NCBI GenBank assembly: GCA_046328525.1
Contig: JAXLWK010000004.1
Span: forward strand, 248,001 to 312,000
DNA length: 64,000 nt
Direction of reading: 5' to 3'
DNA from: JBDHWG01 sp046328525
GTDB lineage: Bacteria > Chloroflexota > Anaerolineae > Epilineales > JAHCIE01
Positions within the stretch are counted from its first letter, which is position 1. The number at the start of each line of letters is the position of its first letter. Shown here one piece after another: positions 8,138-16,570 of this stretch. The notes under the pieces were generated by a model. The model was not told the DNA's origin, did not search any database, and saw only the letters and a program-made list of their open reading frames with translations. The position numbers were made by a program, and so were the translations under genes.

Positions 8138-9133
8138 ATGGCTCTCCTACGTATCGCATTGTTGGGTGGCGTCACAGTCGCGCATGATGGCATCTCGGCG
8201 CCGTTGAAAATCACCCGCACGGGCCAGACGTTGCTGGCCTACATGATGATCAATGGGTATCGTCAGCACCCCCGCGATGTCCTCGCCGATCTCATCTGGG
8301 GCGAACAGACGCAGACGCAGGCGCACCGCTGCCTCAGCACGGCGCTGTGGCGGCTCAGGCGCGAGCTGGAGCCGCCGGGCGTGCCGCGCGGCACGTACCT
8401 GATGACCTCCGCCAGCGGCGACATCGGCTTCAACTGGGAGAGCGATCACTGGCTGGACGTCGCCGCCTTCGAGAGTCAGCTCGGCGACGCCCTCGCCCGC
8501 CCGCTCGAGCAGATGGAGCCGGCCGACGCCGACCGCATCGAGGCCGGCTTGAGGCTGTACCGTGGCGACTGTCTCGAAGGGTTCTACGATCACTGGGCTT
8601 TGGCGCACCGCGAGCACCTGTTCTGCCTCTACCTGAACGGCCTGACGCGCCTGATGCGGTTCCACGCCCGGAACGGACAGTACGAGGCGGGCTTGAGCTA
8701 CGGGCTGAAGGCGCTCCAGCACGACCCGCTGCGGGAAGAAACGCAGCGCGAGGTCATCCGCCTGTACTGGCTGACCGGGCAGCGCTCCCAGGCGATCCGC
8801 CAGTACGAAGCCTGCCGCACGCTCCTGGCGAACGAGCTGGGCATCGCGCCCATGGAAGAGACCCAGGCCCTCTACCACCAGATCAGCCAGGAGCCGGCCG
8901 AGCCGCACGGTGGGTCGCCCGCCCTCGCCCAACTCGCCGACAGCCCCGCGCCGCCGGTCGAGCTGCGCGCCGTCGCGCCCCCCACCTCCACCGCCCTCGC
9001 CAAGCCGACGGAGCTGTCGGACATCGAGTTGCGCCTGGAGGAGGCCATCCGAATGCTCAACCGAGCGAGCGACCACCTTCAGAGTGTCGTTCGCTTGTTG
9101 GAGGAACAGACGCTGCACCAGGGCCAGCGATAG
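8138..9133 (+). CDS. BTAD-domain (SARP/DnrI-like) transcriptional regulator
   Basis: A 331-residue protein with an N-terminal winged-helix (Trans_reg_C-like, about 1-105, RIALLGGVTV then HPRDVLADLIWGE and RCLSTALWRLRREL). A bacterial transcriptional activator domain (BTAD, about 115-255) of TPR-like helices follows, with the landmarks YRGDCLEGFYDHWAL, YEAGLSYGLKALQHDPLREE and QAIRQYEACRTLLANELG. The C-terminal 80 residues are Ala/Pro-rich and then helical. It lies just before the tail-particle block and in the same direction, so it may regulate it (inference). The ATG at 8138 is preceded by AAAGG. Confidence 0.82.
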   Translation: MALLRIALLGGVTVAHDGISAPLKITRTGQTLLAYMMINGYRQHPRDVLADLIWGEQTQTQAHRCLSTALWRLRRELEPPGVPRGTYLMTSASGDIGFNWESDHWLDVAAFESQLGDALARPLEQMEPADADRIEAGLRLYRGDCLEGFYDHWALAHREHLFCLYLNGLTRLMRFHARNGQYEAGLSYGLKALQHDPLREETQREVIRLYWLTGQRSQAIRQYEACRTLLANELGIAPMEETQALYHQISQEPAEPHGGSPALAQLADSPAPPVELRAVAPPTSTALAKPTELSDIELRLEEAIRMLNRASDHLQSVVRLLEEQTLHQGQR

Positions 9134-9180
9134 CGCCGGGCGAGTGGTCGTCCGTCAGGATGCGTCGTGAGCGGCCGTCG

Positions 9181-9358
9181 CCGCCGTAGGCTCAAGCCTA
9201 CGGCTACTCATGCAAGCCCAAGGGGCTGGCGGAGCCGGAGCGGCAGCCTCTCAGGCTTGCACTCGTAGCCCGCTGCTTCAGCGGCGGGCGGGCCTGGCGT
9301 TCGGGGCGAGCATCCGGGGGTTTCTTGTGTCGGCGCATGCCGTGCCAACGGCATGGGA
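9181..9358. repeat. Left ~175-bp flanking inverted repeat of the tail-particle block
   Basis: Nearly the same sequence occurs in reverse orientation at 44837-45020; by eye about nine in ten positions match over 170 bp. It is built from small palindromes: gtaggct-ca-agcctac, a gcccgctg/cagcggcgggc hairpin, and the dispersed cttgtgtcggcgcatgccgt module. A long open frame through it (start near 9210) is not part of the hydrolase gene that follows. Confidence 0.85.
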
Positions 9359-9404
9359 GTCTTGGCGTGACAGCCCAGGGATTTCAAAAGGAGGAAGATG
9401 CGTT

Positions 9405-12248
9405 ATGCCCGATACGACAAACACGCCGTTCGATCCGCCCCTGCCAGGCGACTGGGCCAGGGGCATTGACGTGGCGGTCTGGCAGCAGGGGCTGGACTGG
9501 GCCGCCATCGCCCAGGCCGGCTTCGGGTTCGCCTTCGTCAAAGCCACGGAGGGTGACGACTACACCGACCCCGCCTTCGCCGGCCACTGGCAGGCCGCCC
9601 GCGACCACGGCCTGCTGCGCGGCGCGTATCACTTCTTCTGGCCGGAAGACGACCACGAGAAGCAGGCGCGGCTGTTCGTCGAGACGGTCAAGCAGCTCGA
9701 AAGCGACGACCTGCCACCGATCATAGATGTCGAGGCGCGGCCCAAAGCGCCGCCGTTCCCCAACGAGCAGTGGGTTGACGGCGTGCGCACCTGGCTCGAC
9801 ATCGTGGAGAATGGGCTGGGCCGCCGCCCCATGATCTACACCAGCCCCGGTGAGTGGGCGCACCTGCGCGATGGCTCCGGCCTGCCGCCGACCTGGACGG
9901 CGCGCTATCCGCTGTGGGTCGCCCACTGGGACACGGCGCAGCCCGCCCTGCCGGACGGCTGGGACAACTGGTTCTTCTGGCAGTACAAGGCCGACAGCGT
10001 GCCCGGCTTCAGCCGCGCCGTGGACTACGATGTCTTTCGCGGCTCGCGGGACGATCTGCGCCGCTGGCTGACCGGATCGGCGAGCGGCCCGGCGCTGACC
10101 GCCACAGCCGCCGCCGCCCCGACGCGCCCGTCCTTCCCGCTGCGGGTCAGCTACATCAATCAGATCGAGTCCGATGGCAGCGGGCACGACAACTGCGGCC
10201 CCTGCTGCCTCACCATGGCCCTCTCGTCCATCGGGCAGGTCGCGGCGGCAGCCGAGTCGTCGCTGCGCGATATCATGCACCGGGTGTCGGCCGAGCTGAA
10301 GGGGACCGACTGGAGCACGCCGGTCTTCACCGACTTCGACGGCATGGGGCGTTACCTGGACGGGCGACGCATCGCCCACCGCGCCCTCCGCACCTGGCAG
10401 AGCGTGGAGCAGACGCTCGACGCCGGCCAGCCCGTGATCCTGCGGCTGTGGAACGGCGCGCTGGAGCCGTATGCCTACGGCGCGGGGCCTGGCTGGGTGT
10501 CCAAACACTTCATCGTCCTGCTCGGCTACACCGACACCGCCTACTACGCCGCCGACCCGCTGACCTTCCCGCGCCGCGACCTGGTGCAGTACACGCGCGA
10601 CAGTGTGCGCCGCGCCGTCGCCCGGGTGCGCAGCGATGCGGGGCTGTCGTTCGAGGTGGACGCCTTCGTCGTCGGCGATCCGCCGTCCGTCGCGCCGACC
10701 CCCGGCCCGATGCTGATAGACCCCATCGATTCCGCCATCAGCGATGCCCAGCTTCAGGCCTATCTGGAGCAGTACCTCAAGAAGCAGGGGCAGAGCCTCA
10801 ACATGGACAGCGCCATCATGCGCGCGGCTGCCCTGGCCTATCGGCGCGGGGAGACGCGCGGCCCGGCCCTGTCGCTGGAATACAACGTCAAGCTCGACAG
10901 CGGCCAGATTGTGTCACGCCAGGATTTCACGGCGAGCGTCGCGCAGCGCGACCCGCAGACGAACCAGGTCACCTGGCTGGAGGTCGTCCTCCACCCGGAC
11001 GAGCTGAAGCGCGAACACCTGGCCGAGACCCTGGACGGACGAGCGGCCGAGCCGGAGGTCCCGTTCCCCACGCGGGCGGCGGGCTTTGTTCGCCGCGAGA
11101 ACGGCGAGCTGCGCCTGGATGGGCAGCCGTTCAAGTTCGTCGGCGTCAACACGCGGGAGCTTCTTCACTATGGCAATCACGCCATCGTTCCGCAGAACTG
11201 CAACGAGGAACAGATCGGGCAGCAGCTCGACGCCGCGCGCCTGATGAAGGCCAGCGTCGCCCGCGTTTTCCTGGCCCACCGCGCCTATGACCCCGCCTCC
11301 CTGGCGGCCGAGGTGGGCGACCGGCTGGCCGCCGCCCTGGACATCGCCTGCGGGCCGGTGGACAACCTGCGGCCGGACGCGGTCCGCCTCCTCGTCGCCT
11401 TCACCGACTACAACAGCGGCCGCGGCTACTACCCGCGCCAGGACGAGCCGTTCTTCAACCCGGCCGGCTTCCTCGAAGGGGCCGACTGGTACAACGGCCA
11501 GTGGCGCGCCAACTACTGGCCGTTGGTCGAGGCCATCGTGGGCCGCTTCAAGAACGACCCGCGCATCTTCGCCTGGGAGGTGGGCAACGAGCTGAAGCTA
11601 CCGGCCGACCCCGAAACCTTCCTCGGCTTCATGACTCTCGTCACGTCGGAGATCAAGAAGCTGGACCCGAACCACCTCGTCGGCGCGGGCATCATCAGCA
11701 CGCTCCACTGCGCCTTCGACGACGTGCAGGCGGGCCGCTTCTATGCTAACCCCAACCTCGACTTCGCCACGCTCCACCTGGCCGGGAGCGGCGCAGACTA
11801 CCCGCATCTTCCCCCGCTGGCCGAGTTCGCCGACAATCCGGATGAGGGGCGGCGGCGGGCGTATCTCGCCCACGAGCTCGCCCTGGCCGGAGCGACCGCC
11901 AAGCCGCTCATCGTCGAGGAGGCGGGCTACCTGCCGCCGGAGATGCCGCGGCTGGAAGACCTGGCGACGTATGCGTTCACGGCGGGCGCTGTCGGCTTCC
12001 TACCGTGGGGCTTCTCCGGCTTCCCCGACCAGAAAGACCGCGATGTCGGCGACAACAGGTTTGGCCTCGGCAACTTCCCGCCGCACTTCGACGCTGGTCT
12101 GTTCGACCAGGTGATCCACGGGCTGGCCGCCCTCGTGATGGGCCAGTTCGCGCCGGGCGGTGACCGGGGAACCCTGTCGCCCCCGCCGAAGAAGCCCGGG
12201 CGGCGGCGCTCCACCCGCAAGGCCCCGCCCAAGCCCCCCAAAGGCTGA
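9405..12248 (+). CDS. Three-domain hydrolase: GH25 muramidase, C39-like peptidase, GH5-like glycosidase
   Basis: A 947-residue protein with three enzyme domains. (1) GH25 lysozyme, about residues 14-215: GIDVAVWQ, FVKATEG and IIDVEARP carry the acidic catalytic residues for muramic acid cleavage in peptidoglycan. (2) Papain-like C39-type peptidase, about 245-420: DNCGPCC (nucleophile Cys near 262-265), KHFIVLLGYT (His) and AADPL (Asp). (3) GH5-type TIM barrel, about 560-910: WEVGNELK with acid/base Glu729 and LIVEEAGY with nucleophile at Glu838/839. There is a basic Lys/Arg/Pro tail and no signal peptide. The start at 9405 has AGGAGG ten bases upstream; the longer upstream frame is repeat sequence. 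It is the first gene of the tail-particle block: lysin, tail lysozyme or delivered effector. Confidence 0.85.
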   Translation: MPDTTNTPFDPPLPGDWARGIDVAVWQQGLDWAAIAQAGFGFAFVKATEGDDYTDPAFAGHWQAARDHGLLRGAYHFFWPEDDHEKQARLFVETVKQLESDDLPPIIDVEARPKAPPFPNEQWVDGVRTWLDIVENGLGRRPMIYTSPGEWAHLRDGSGLPPTWTARYPLWVAHWDTAQPALPDGWDNWFFWQYKADSVPGFSRAVDYDVFRGSRDDLRRWLTGSASGPALTATAAAAPTRPSFPLRVSYINQIESDGSGHDNCGPCCLTMALSSIGQVAAAAESSLRDIMHRVSAELKGTDWSTPVFTDFDGMGRYLDGRRIAHRALRTWQSVEQTLDAGQPVILRLWNGALEPYAYGAGPGWVSKHFIVLLGYTDTAYYAADPLTFPRRDLVQYTRDSVRRAVARVRSDAGLSFEVDAFVVGDPPSVAPTPGPMLIDPIDSAISDAQLQAYLEQYLKKQGQSLNMDSAIMRAAALAYRRGETRGPALSLEYNVKLDSGQIVSRQDFTASVAQRDPQTNQVTWLEVVLHPDELKREHLAETLDGRAAEPEVPFPTRAAGFVRRENGELRLDGQPFKFVGVNTRELLHYGNHAIVPQNCNEEQIGQQLDAARLMKASVARVFLAHRAYDPASLAAEVGDRLAAALDIACGPVDNLRPDAVRLLVAFTDYNSGRGYYPRQDEPFFNPAGFLEGADWYNGQWRANYWPLVEAIVGRFKNDPRIFAWEVGNELKLPADPETFLGFMTLVTSEIKKLDPNHLVGAGIISTLHCAFDDVQAGRFYANPNLDFATLHLAGSGADYPHLPPLAEFADNPDEGRRRAYLAHELALAGATAKPLIVEEAGYLPPEMPRLEDLATYAFTAGAVGFLPWGFSGFPDQKDRDVGDNRFGLGNFPPHFDAGLFDQVIHGLAALVMGQFAPGGDRGTLSPPPKKPGRRRSTRKAPPKPPKG

Positions 12249-12266
12249 GACAACCCAAGATCGTGA

Positions 12267-12303
12267 TAGCCGTGTGACGTTCGCGTGACACGGCTATGTT
12301 ATT
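12267..12303 (+). terminator. Terminator-like hairpin after the hydrolase gene
   Basis: Arms tagccgtgt (12267-12275) and acacggcta (12288-12296) form a 9-bp stem followed by TGTTATTATG, about 20 bp after the stop. It may separate hydrolase expression from the structural operon. Confidence 0.6.
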
Positions 12304-12406
12304 ATGGGCACACGCGTCGCGGTATGCCGAGTCACCCGGTGATCCCCTCATCGTGATGTCTTTGCAGCAGCCGAAGTAACAGTAGGAGCTGAACGCAAGA
12401 GACAGC

Positions 12407-12607
12407 ATGGCAGCCGACGACTACGCCCACGTGTTTATCCTGCGCATCTGGCGCGAGCCTCGTGAGATAGCGAACGCTCCCCCAGAGTGGCGCGGCGTGA
12501 TTGAGCATTTCTCGGATGGGCATCGGCAGTCTGTCTCCGGGTTGGAGGACATCAACGCCTTCTTGTTGTCATACCTGGAGCGCATGGGTGTAGACCCCAC
12601 CCCATAG
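12407..12607 (+). CDS. Small conserved-looking protein (WRG..EH type)
   Basis: A 66-residue protein beginning MAADDYAHVFILRIWREP, with APPEWRGVIEHFSDGHRQSV and a helical end (INAFLLSYLERMGV). I recall short Chloroflexota proteins of this style, but no function is known to me. The Shine-Dalgarno is weak. It lies 9 bp before the next gene and in the same direction as the tail genes. Confidence 0.6.
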   Translation: MAADDYAHVFILRIWREPREIANAPPEWRGVIEHFSDGHRQSVSGLEDINAFLLSYLERMGVDPTP

Positions 12608-12615
12608 GTGTGTGC

Positions 12616-13707
12616 ATGAGCTCTGTGTTTCGCCGCCATCGCCCCGAAAACCCGCCGGAGTCTCAGCCGGCCCTGCCGCCGCCCGAGTCGTCCGCCGTCA
12701 TGGCGGCGCCGGCGCCGCCAGCCGTCGCAGCCGAGGCCATCGCCGGCGATTCGGGCGGCTTCACCCCAACCTCGGACATAGACCCATTTCTCGGCCAGAT
12801 GCTCCTCCTGCTGAGCGACATGGCCGGCCTGGCCCGCGCGCCCGGCGACAAGCCCAACGCCGGCGTGCGGCTCCTCGGCCTGACGCCGCGCCCCCTTGGT
12901 CTCGGCGGGCGGCGCGGCCTGCTCAACCAGCCGGCGCTGGCGGTGGCGGAGCTGCGCGGCGGCTGGCTCGAAGCCGTCATCGGCTACACCGTGTCCGGCG
13001 CGGACCTCGACAGTGTGAACGGCCAGTCCGACGCGATTGTCAGCCGCCTGCTGGCGCGCAGCGTGGACCTGCGCCGCGAGGGCGTCCTCCAGCTCCGGCT
13101 CACCGACACGGCGGACGGCGAGGCAGGCGGGACGCCGCCGACCGTGCGGCGGACGCTGACCTACAGCGTCCTGTACGAATACCGCTACTTCGACACCGAC
13201 GGCGCGGCCAGCCTGATCGCCCGCATCCCGGTGGACAGCGAGACGGACCTGGGGCCGCTGACCCACGAGCAGACCGTCGTCACCGATTGGATGGCGCGCT
13301 GGGACGGCCAGGGGGCCGCCGCGCTGGAAGTGAGTCCGCCGCCGCGCGGCGTGCTGCGCGTGGGCGGGCTGAGCATTGTCGCCTATCTACCGGGCGGCGG
13401 CCCGACGGGCCAGGTCACGCAGACGGTCGTCCAGAACGGCAGCACGACGACCACGCCCCTGGGGTCGCTGGTGGACTTCCTCAACCTGTTCCAGCGCGAC
13501 ACGGCCCGCCCGCTGACCCTGGTGTTCCCGCCGCCGCCGCTCTTGCCGGGCGAGACCCTGGAGCTGCACGACTACCAGGTCGGCGAGCTGCGCTTCAACC
13601 CGCCGATTGTGCTGCAAGGGGCGGGGGACGTGTTCCGGGTGAGCTTCAGCGAGACGTCCTTTCCGCCGAGCAACGCCAGTGTCGTCTATCTGCGTGTGCT
13701 GAAATGA
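12616..13707 (+). CDS. Tail-block protein of unknown function
   Basis: A 363-residue protein with a Pro/Ala-rich N-terminal 45 residues followed by a beta-rich globular part. Recognisable stretches are GGWLEAVIGYTVSG, YSVLYEYRYFDTDGAASLIARIPVD and LPGETLELHDYQVGELRFNPP. I do not recognise a family. It might be a tail, baseplate or cargo-related protein because it immediately precedes the sheath gene, but that is context only. ATG 12616 follows AGGTG; GTG at 12610 is an alternative start. Confidence 0.65.
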   Translation: MSSVFRRHRPENPPESQPALPPPESSAVMAAPAPPAVAAEAIAGDSGGFTPTSDIDPFLGQMLLLLSDMAGLARAPGDKPNAGVRLLGLTPRPLGLGGRRGLLNQPALAVAELRGGWLEAVIGYTVSGADLDSVNGQSDAIVSRLLARSVDLRREGVLQLRLTDTADGEAGGTPPTVRRTLTYSVLYEYRYFDTDGAASLIARIPVDSETDLGPLTHEQTVVTDWMARWDGQGAAALEVSPPPRGVLRVGGLSIVAYLPGGGPTGQVTQTVVQNGSTTTTPLGSLVDFLNLFQRDTARPLTLVFPPPPLLPGETLELHDYQVGELRFNPPIVLQGAGDVFRVSFSETSFPPSNASVVYLRVLK

Positions 13708-13736
13708 CCGTCACCGTCGCCGTAGCGACGCGCCCT

Positions 13737-13960
13737 GGTAGGGGCAGGTTTGAAACCTGCCCCTACCACCCATCAGTAGGCAGTTCTCTATCTTTGCACT
13801 TCTTGGGTCGGGGAGGTTTGGAGGGGCATGCCCCTCCAAATTCCCCCTTGTCCCATCCGCCAGCGGAGGTGAAGTGCCACCTCGCGCACGAGGGAATGGG
13901 GGAGAATTGTGGGGGCCTGCGGCCCCCACTGCCCCCGCGAACGCAAAGTGCAAAGATAGA
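13737..13960. repeat. Nested palindromes before the sheath gene
   Basis: The 425-bp gap 13708-14132 has no gene. It holds a perfect 31-bp palindrome at 13737-13767 (ggtaggggcaggttt with its inverse). A 15-bp inverted repeat has arms tctatctttgcactt (13787-13801) and 13946-13960. Within it are two GC hairpins (13820-13837 and about 13909-13929). It looks like a composite interspersed element. Confidence 0.75.
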
Positions 13961-14011
13961 GGCAGTTGAAAATGCCACGCATTGCCGCTCGTAGGTTTCG
14001 GAGAGGAAGGA

Positions 14012-14086
14012 AACGCAAAGACGCAAAGACGCAAAGGGGGAAGATCAAGAGCCTCTTCTTTCTCTGCGCCTCTGCGCCTTTGCGTT
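14012..14086. repeat. Inverted repeat of the aacgcaaag type
   Basis: The left arm 14012-14036 is made of three aacgcaaag-like steps; the right arm at about 14061-14086 is the inverse with few mismatches. It is the same family as 4141-4214. It lies about 50 bp before the sheath start, so it may influence the operon's mRNA. Confidence 0.7.
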
Positions 14087-14132
14087 ACTATCCCATTTTC
14101 AACGGAGGCCACGCGCCTCAGGAGGTTTGCCG

Positions 14133-15575
14133 ATGCCTGAGTTAGTCTTGCCGGGAGTGTACATTGACGTCCGCGCCGAGGCCCTCATCGTCCCCGGCCC
14201 GATCACCGTGGGCAACATCGGGATCGTGGGCACCGCGAACCGTGGCCCCGTCGGCGAAGTCCAGGTGCTTAGCTCCTACGCCGACGCCCGCGCCATGTTC
14301 GGCGGCTACGACAAGTTCGACGCGCCCGACACCGCCAACAACCCGTTGACCCTGGTGCGCGCCCTGGAGATCGCTTACTCCCACGGCGCGGCCACCGTGT
14401 TCGCCGTCCGCGTCGCGTCTAGCTCGGCTGCCGCCGCGAAGCCGGCGAGCAACATCGCCGGCACCAACGTCGGCCTCGAAGCCCTCTCGCCCGGCTCCTG
14501 GGGCAACGGCCTGACGGTGACGGTCGGCGCCGCCGACACCGGCGGGAACATCCCCCTCACCCTCCGCCTGGGAAGCGCGGAGGAGACGTTCCTGGTCAAG
14601 ACGGCCCAGGACATCGTGCAGCGCATCGGCGACGCGCGGAACGGCTCGCTCCTCGTCAAGACGGCGGTGACTGGCTCGCCGACCGGCAATGTCACGGCCG
14701 CCAGCGGGACCCCGACGCCCCTGCCGTTCAGCGGCGGCAAAGACGGGGCGGACGTGGCCGAGACTGACTACAAAGCCGGGCTGGAGCTTCTCCTCAACGA
14801 GAACGCCCAGATCATCCTCGCCGCCGGGCAGGACATCACCCAGGCCGGCGCCGACCTGAAGGCCCACGTCGAGGCGGCGTCCACCGACAAGATCAAGCGC
14901 GACCGCATCGCCGTCGTCGGCAGCGCGCCGGCCGGCAGTAACCCGTCGGCGTTCCTGACGAGCCTGCTCAGCCCGACCGTCACCGGCGACCGCGTCATCT
15001 TCGTCGCGCCGGGCATCAAGACGGTGGACGCGGCGAAGGCGGCAGACCGCACCATCGCCGACCCGACGGTGACGCTGCCGGGCGCGTACTCGGCGGCGGC
15101 CATCGCCGGCATGCTCTCGGCGCGCGACCCGCACATCAGCCTGACCAACAAGACACTGAACGTGGCGGACCTGGAGGTACACTTCAACGCCGGCCAGCTC
15201 GAGCAGCTCGTGCAGAACGGCGTCCTCGGCCTCGAAGTCCGGCGCGGCGTGCGCGTCGTCAAGGGCATCACCACCGATCTCGGCCCGTTCCAGCAGATTA
15301 CGACGCGGCGCATCGTGGACTTCGCCAAGCTCGGCGTGCGCTCCGCGTGCGATCCCTTCATCGGCCTGCTCAACAACGACCGGGTGCGCCAGGCGCTCAA
15401 GGGCGCGATCAACGGCTTCCTGGCGGGCATGGTGGACGACGAGATGCTGGAGAGCTACGCCCTGGACGTGTCGGCCACGCGCGACCAGGAGATTCGCGGC
15501 ATCGCCCAGGTCACGATGACCCTGCGCCCGACGTTCAGCATTGACTACATCAAGGTAACGATGTTCCTCGGTTAA
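14133..15575 (+). CDS. Contractile tail sheath protein
   Basis: A 480-residue tail sheath subunit, the contractile outer cylinder of phage tails and injection systems. It begins MPELVLPGVYIDVRAE, the usual GVY(V/I) opening, then GPITVGNIGIVGTANRGPVGE. The C-terminal sheath domain includes GVRVVKGITTD, FQQITTRRIVDFAKLGVR and a final strand FSIDYIKVTMFLG that would join neighbouring subunits. Phage sheaths are 400-700 residues, so this is a compact version. Only one sheath gene is present, unlike the Afp/PVC systems with several. ATG 14133 follows a GGAGG eight bases away. The tube gene follows after 12 bp. Confidence 0.93.
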   Translation: MPELVLPGVYIDVRAEALIVPGPITVGNIGIVGTANRGPVGEVQVLSSYADARAMFGGYDKFDAPDTANNPLTLVRALEIAYSHGAATVFAVRVASSSAAAAKPASNIAGTNVGLEALSPGSWGNGLTVTVGAADTGGNIPLTLRLGSAEETFLVKTAQDIVQRIGDARNGSLLVKTAVTGSPTGNVTAASGTPTPLPFSGGKDGADVAETDYKAGLELLLNENAQIILAAGQDITQAGADLKAHVEAASTDKIKRDRIAVVGSAPAGSNPSAFLTSLLSPTVTGDRVIFVAPGIKTVDAAKAADRTIADPTVTLPGAYSAAAIAGMLSARDPHISLTNKTLNVADLEVHFNAGQLEQLVQNGVLGLEVRRGVRVVKGITTDLGPFQQITTRRIVDFAKLGVRSACDPFIGLLNNDRVRQALKGAINGFLAGMVDDEMLESYALDVSATRDQEIRGIAQVTMTLRPTFSIDYIKVTMFLG

Positions 15576-15587
15576 GGAGACTGCCCC

Positions 15588-16097
15588 ATGGCGAACACCA
15601 ATGTGTACACCGGGTCGGACGCGACCCTCACCCTCGCCGTCGAGGCCGGCGCAGAGGGTGACGCGGCCAAAGAGATCATCGAGTTCTACGGCCTCAGTCC
15701 CGTCGGGCGCGCGACCAACGTCGAGGTGCTGGTGACGACCTCCGTGCAGCCGTTCCACGAGATCGGCCGCCGCCACCCGGCGTCCCTCAGCGAAGGCAAC
15801 ATTGACGTGACGGGCAAGATCGGCCGCGCCTTCATCAACGGCGCTCTCCTGCGCCTAATGCTCGGCAAGGGCGCGCTGGTGGAGCGCAGCAACACCCCGT
15901 TCCCGCAGCCGTCCTTCAACCTGCAATTGCTGGCGCGCAACCCGGCCCTCCCGGACACCAACAGCACCCTGACCATCCACGGCGTCAAGTTCGATAGCTG
16001 GGTGTTCAACCTGCCCGAGGACGACTTCCTCATGGAGGGCGTGACGTTCAAGGGCCTGTTCATCACCATCGAGGACAAGGAAGCCACCGGAGGCTGA
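15588..16097 (+). CDS. Tail tube protein
   Basis: A 169-residue tail tube subunit that would stack as hexameric rings inside the sheath. It begins MANTNVYTGSDATLTLAVE and contains the family-like stretch ISWN-type core here as QPFHEIGRRHPASLSEGNID and VTGKIGRAFINGALLRLMLGK, then a beta-rich end (DFLMEGVTFKGLFITIEDK). Size and place directly after the sheath are typical. A Shine-Dalgarno AAGGAGA precedes the start. It is co-transcribed with the sheath; the next gene starts 5 bp later. Confidence 0.88.
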   Translation: MANTNVYTGSDATLTLAVEAGAEGDAAKEIIEFYGLSPVGRATNVEVLVTTSVQPFHEIGRRHPASLSEGNIDVTGKIGRAFINGALLRLMLGKGALVERSNTPFPQPSFNLQLLARNPALPDTNSTLTIHGVKFDSWVFNLPEDDFLMEGVTFKGLFITIEDKEATGG

Positions 16098-16102
16098 GCC
16101 GT

Positions 16103-16570
16103 ATGACCCTCACCGCTGAAGAGCTTCTGGCCGGTGGCGCGCTGACCCACGTCGTGGACCTACCGGCGGACCTGCTCAACACCCACGGCGGCGGGCCGGG
16201 CGGCCAGGTCATCCTGCGCCCGCTCACCGTGCGCGACCTCCAGCGCATCGGCAAGGCGGCCAGGGACGACGACAGCCTGTCCGCCGCGCTGATGGTGCAG
16301 CAGTCCCTCGTCGAGCCGCCGCTCAAGCTGGAGCAGGTCACGCAGCTGCCGGCCGGCGTGGCGCGCTTCCTCGTCGAGCGTGTCAACGCCATCAGCGGCA
16401 TAGACACGCCCCGCGACGCCCTCGAAGAGCTGGTGCAGGCCCCGCTGGCGAAGGCGTGCTTCATCCTGGCCCGCGAGTTTGGCTGGACGCCCGAAGAGGT
16501 CAGCGGCATGACCATCGGCCAGATTCTGCTCTACCTGGAGATGGCCCGCGACGGGAGGGCAGGCGCATGA
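16103..16570 (+). CDS. Tail assembly chaperone-like protein
   Basis: A 155-residue, mostly helical acidic protein in the position of phage tail assembly chaperones (after the tube, before a tape-measure-like gene). Landmarks are VILRPLTVRDLQRIGKAARD, an ISGIDTPRD loop and a C-terminal ACFILAREFGWTPEEVSGMT helix pair, the last resembling the gpE/XkdN-like pattern. The stop overlaps the next start by four bases (ATGA). I see no slippery heptamer that would make a frameshifted long form. Confidence 0.65.
   Translation: MTLTAEELLAGGALTHVVDLPADLLNTHGGGPGGQVILRPLTVRDLQRIGKAARDDDSLSAALMVQQSLVEPPLKLEQVTQLPAGVARFLVERVNAISGIDTPRDALEELVQAPLAKACFILAREFGWTPEEVSGMTIGQILLYLEMARDGRAGA

Noticed and set aside
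9210..9404. Extended N-terminus of the triple hydrolase
   Set aside because: This part lies in the flanking repeat, and the right copy reads into a similar meaningless peptide. AGGAGG before ATG 9405 gives the real start.
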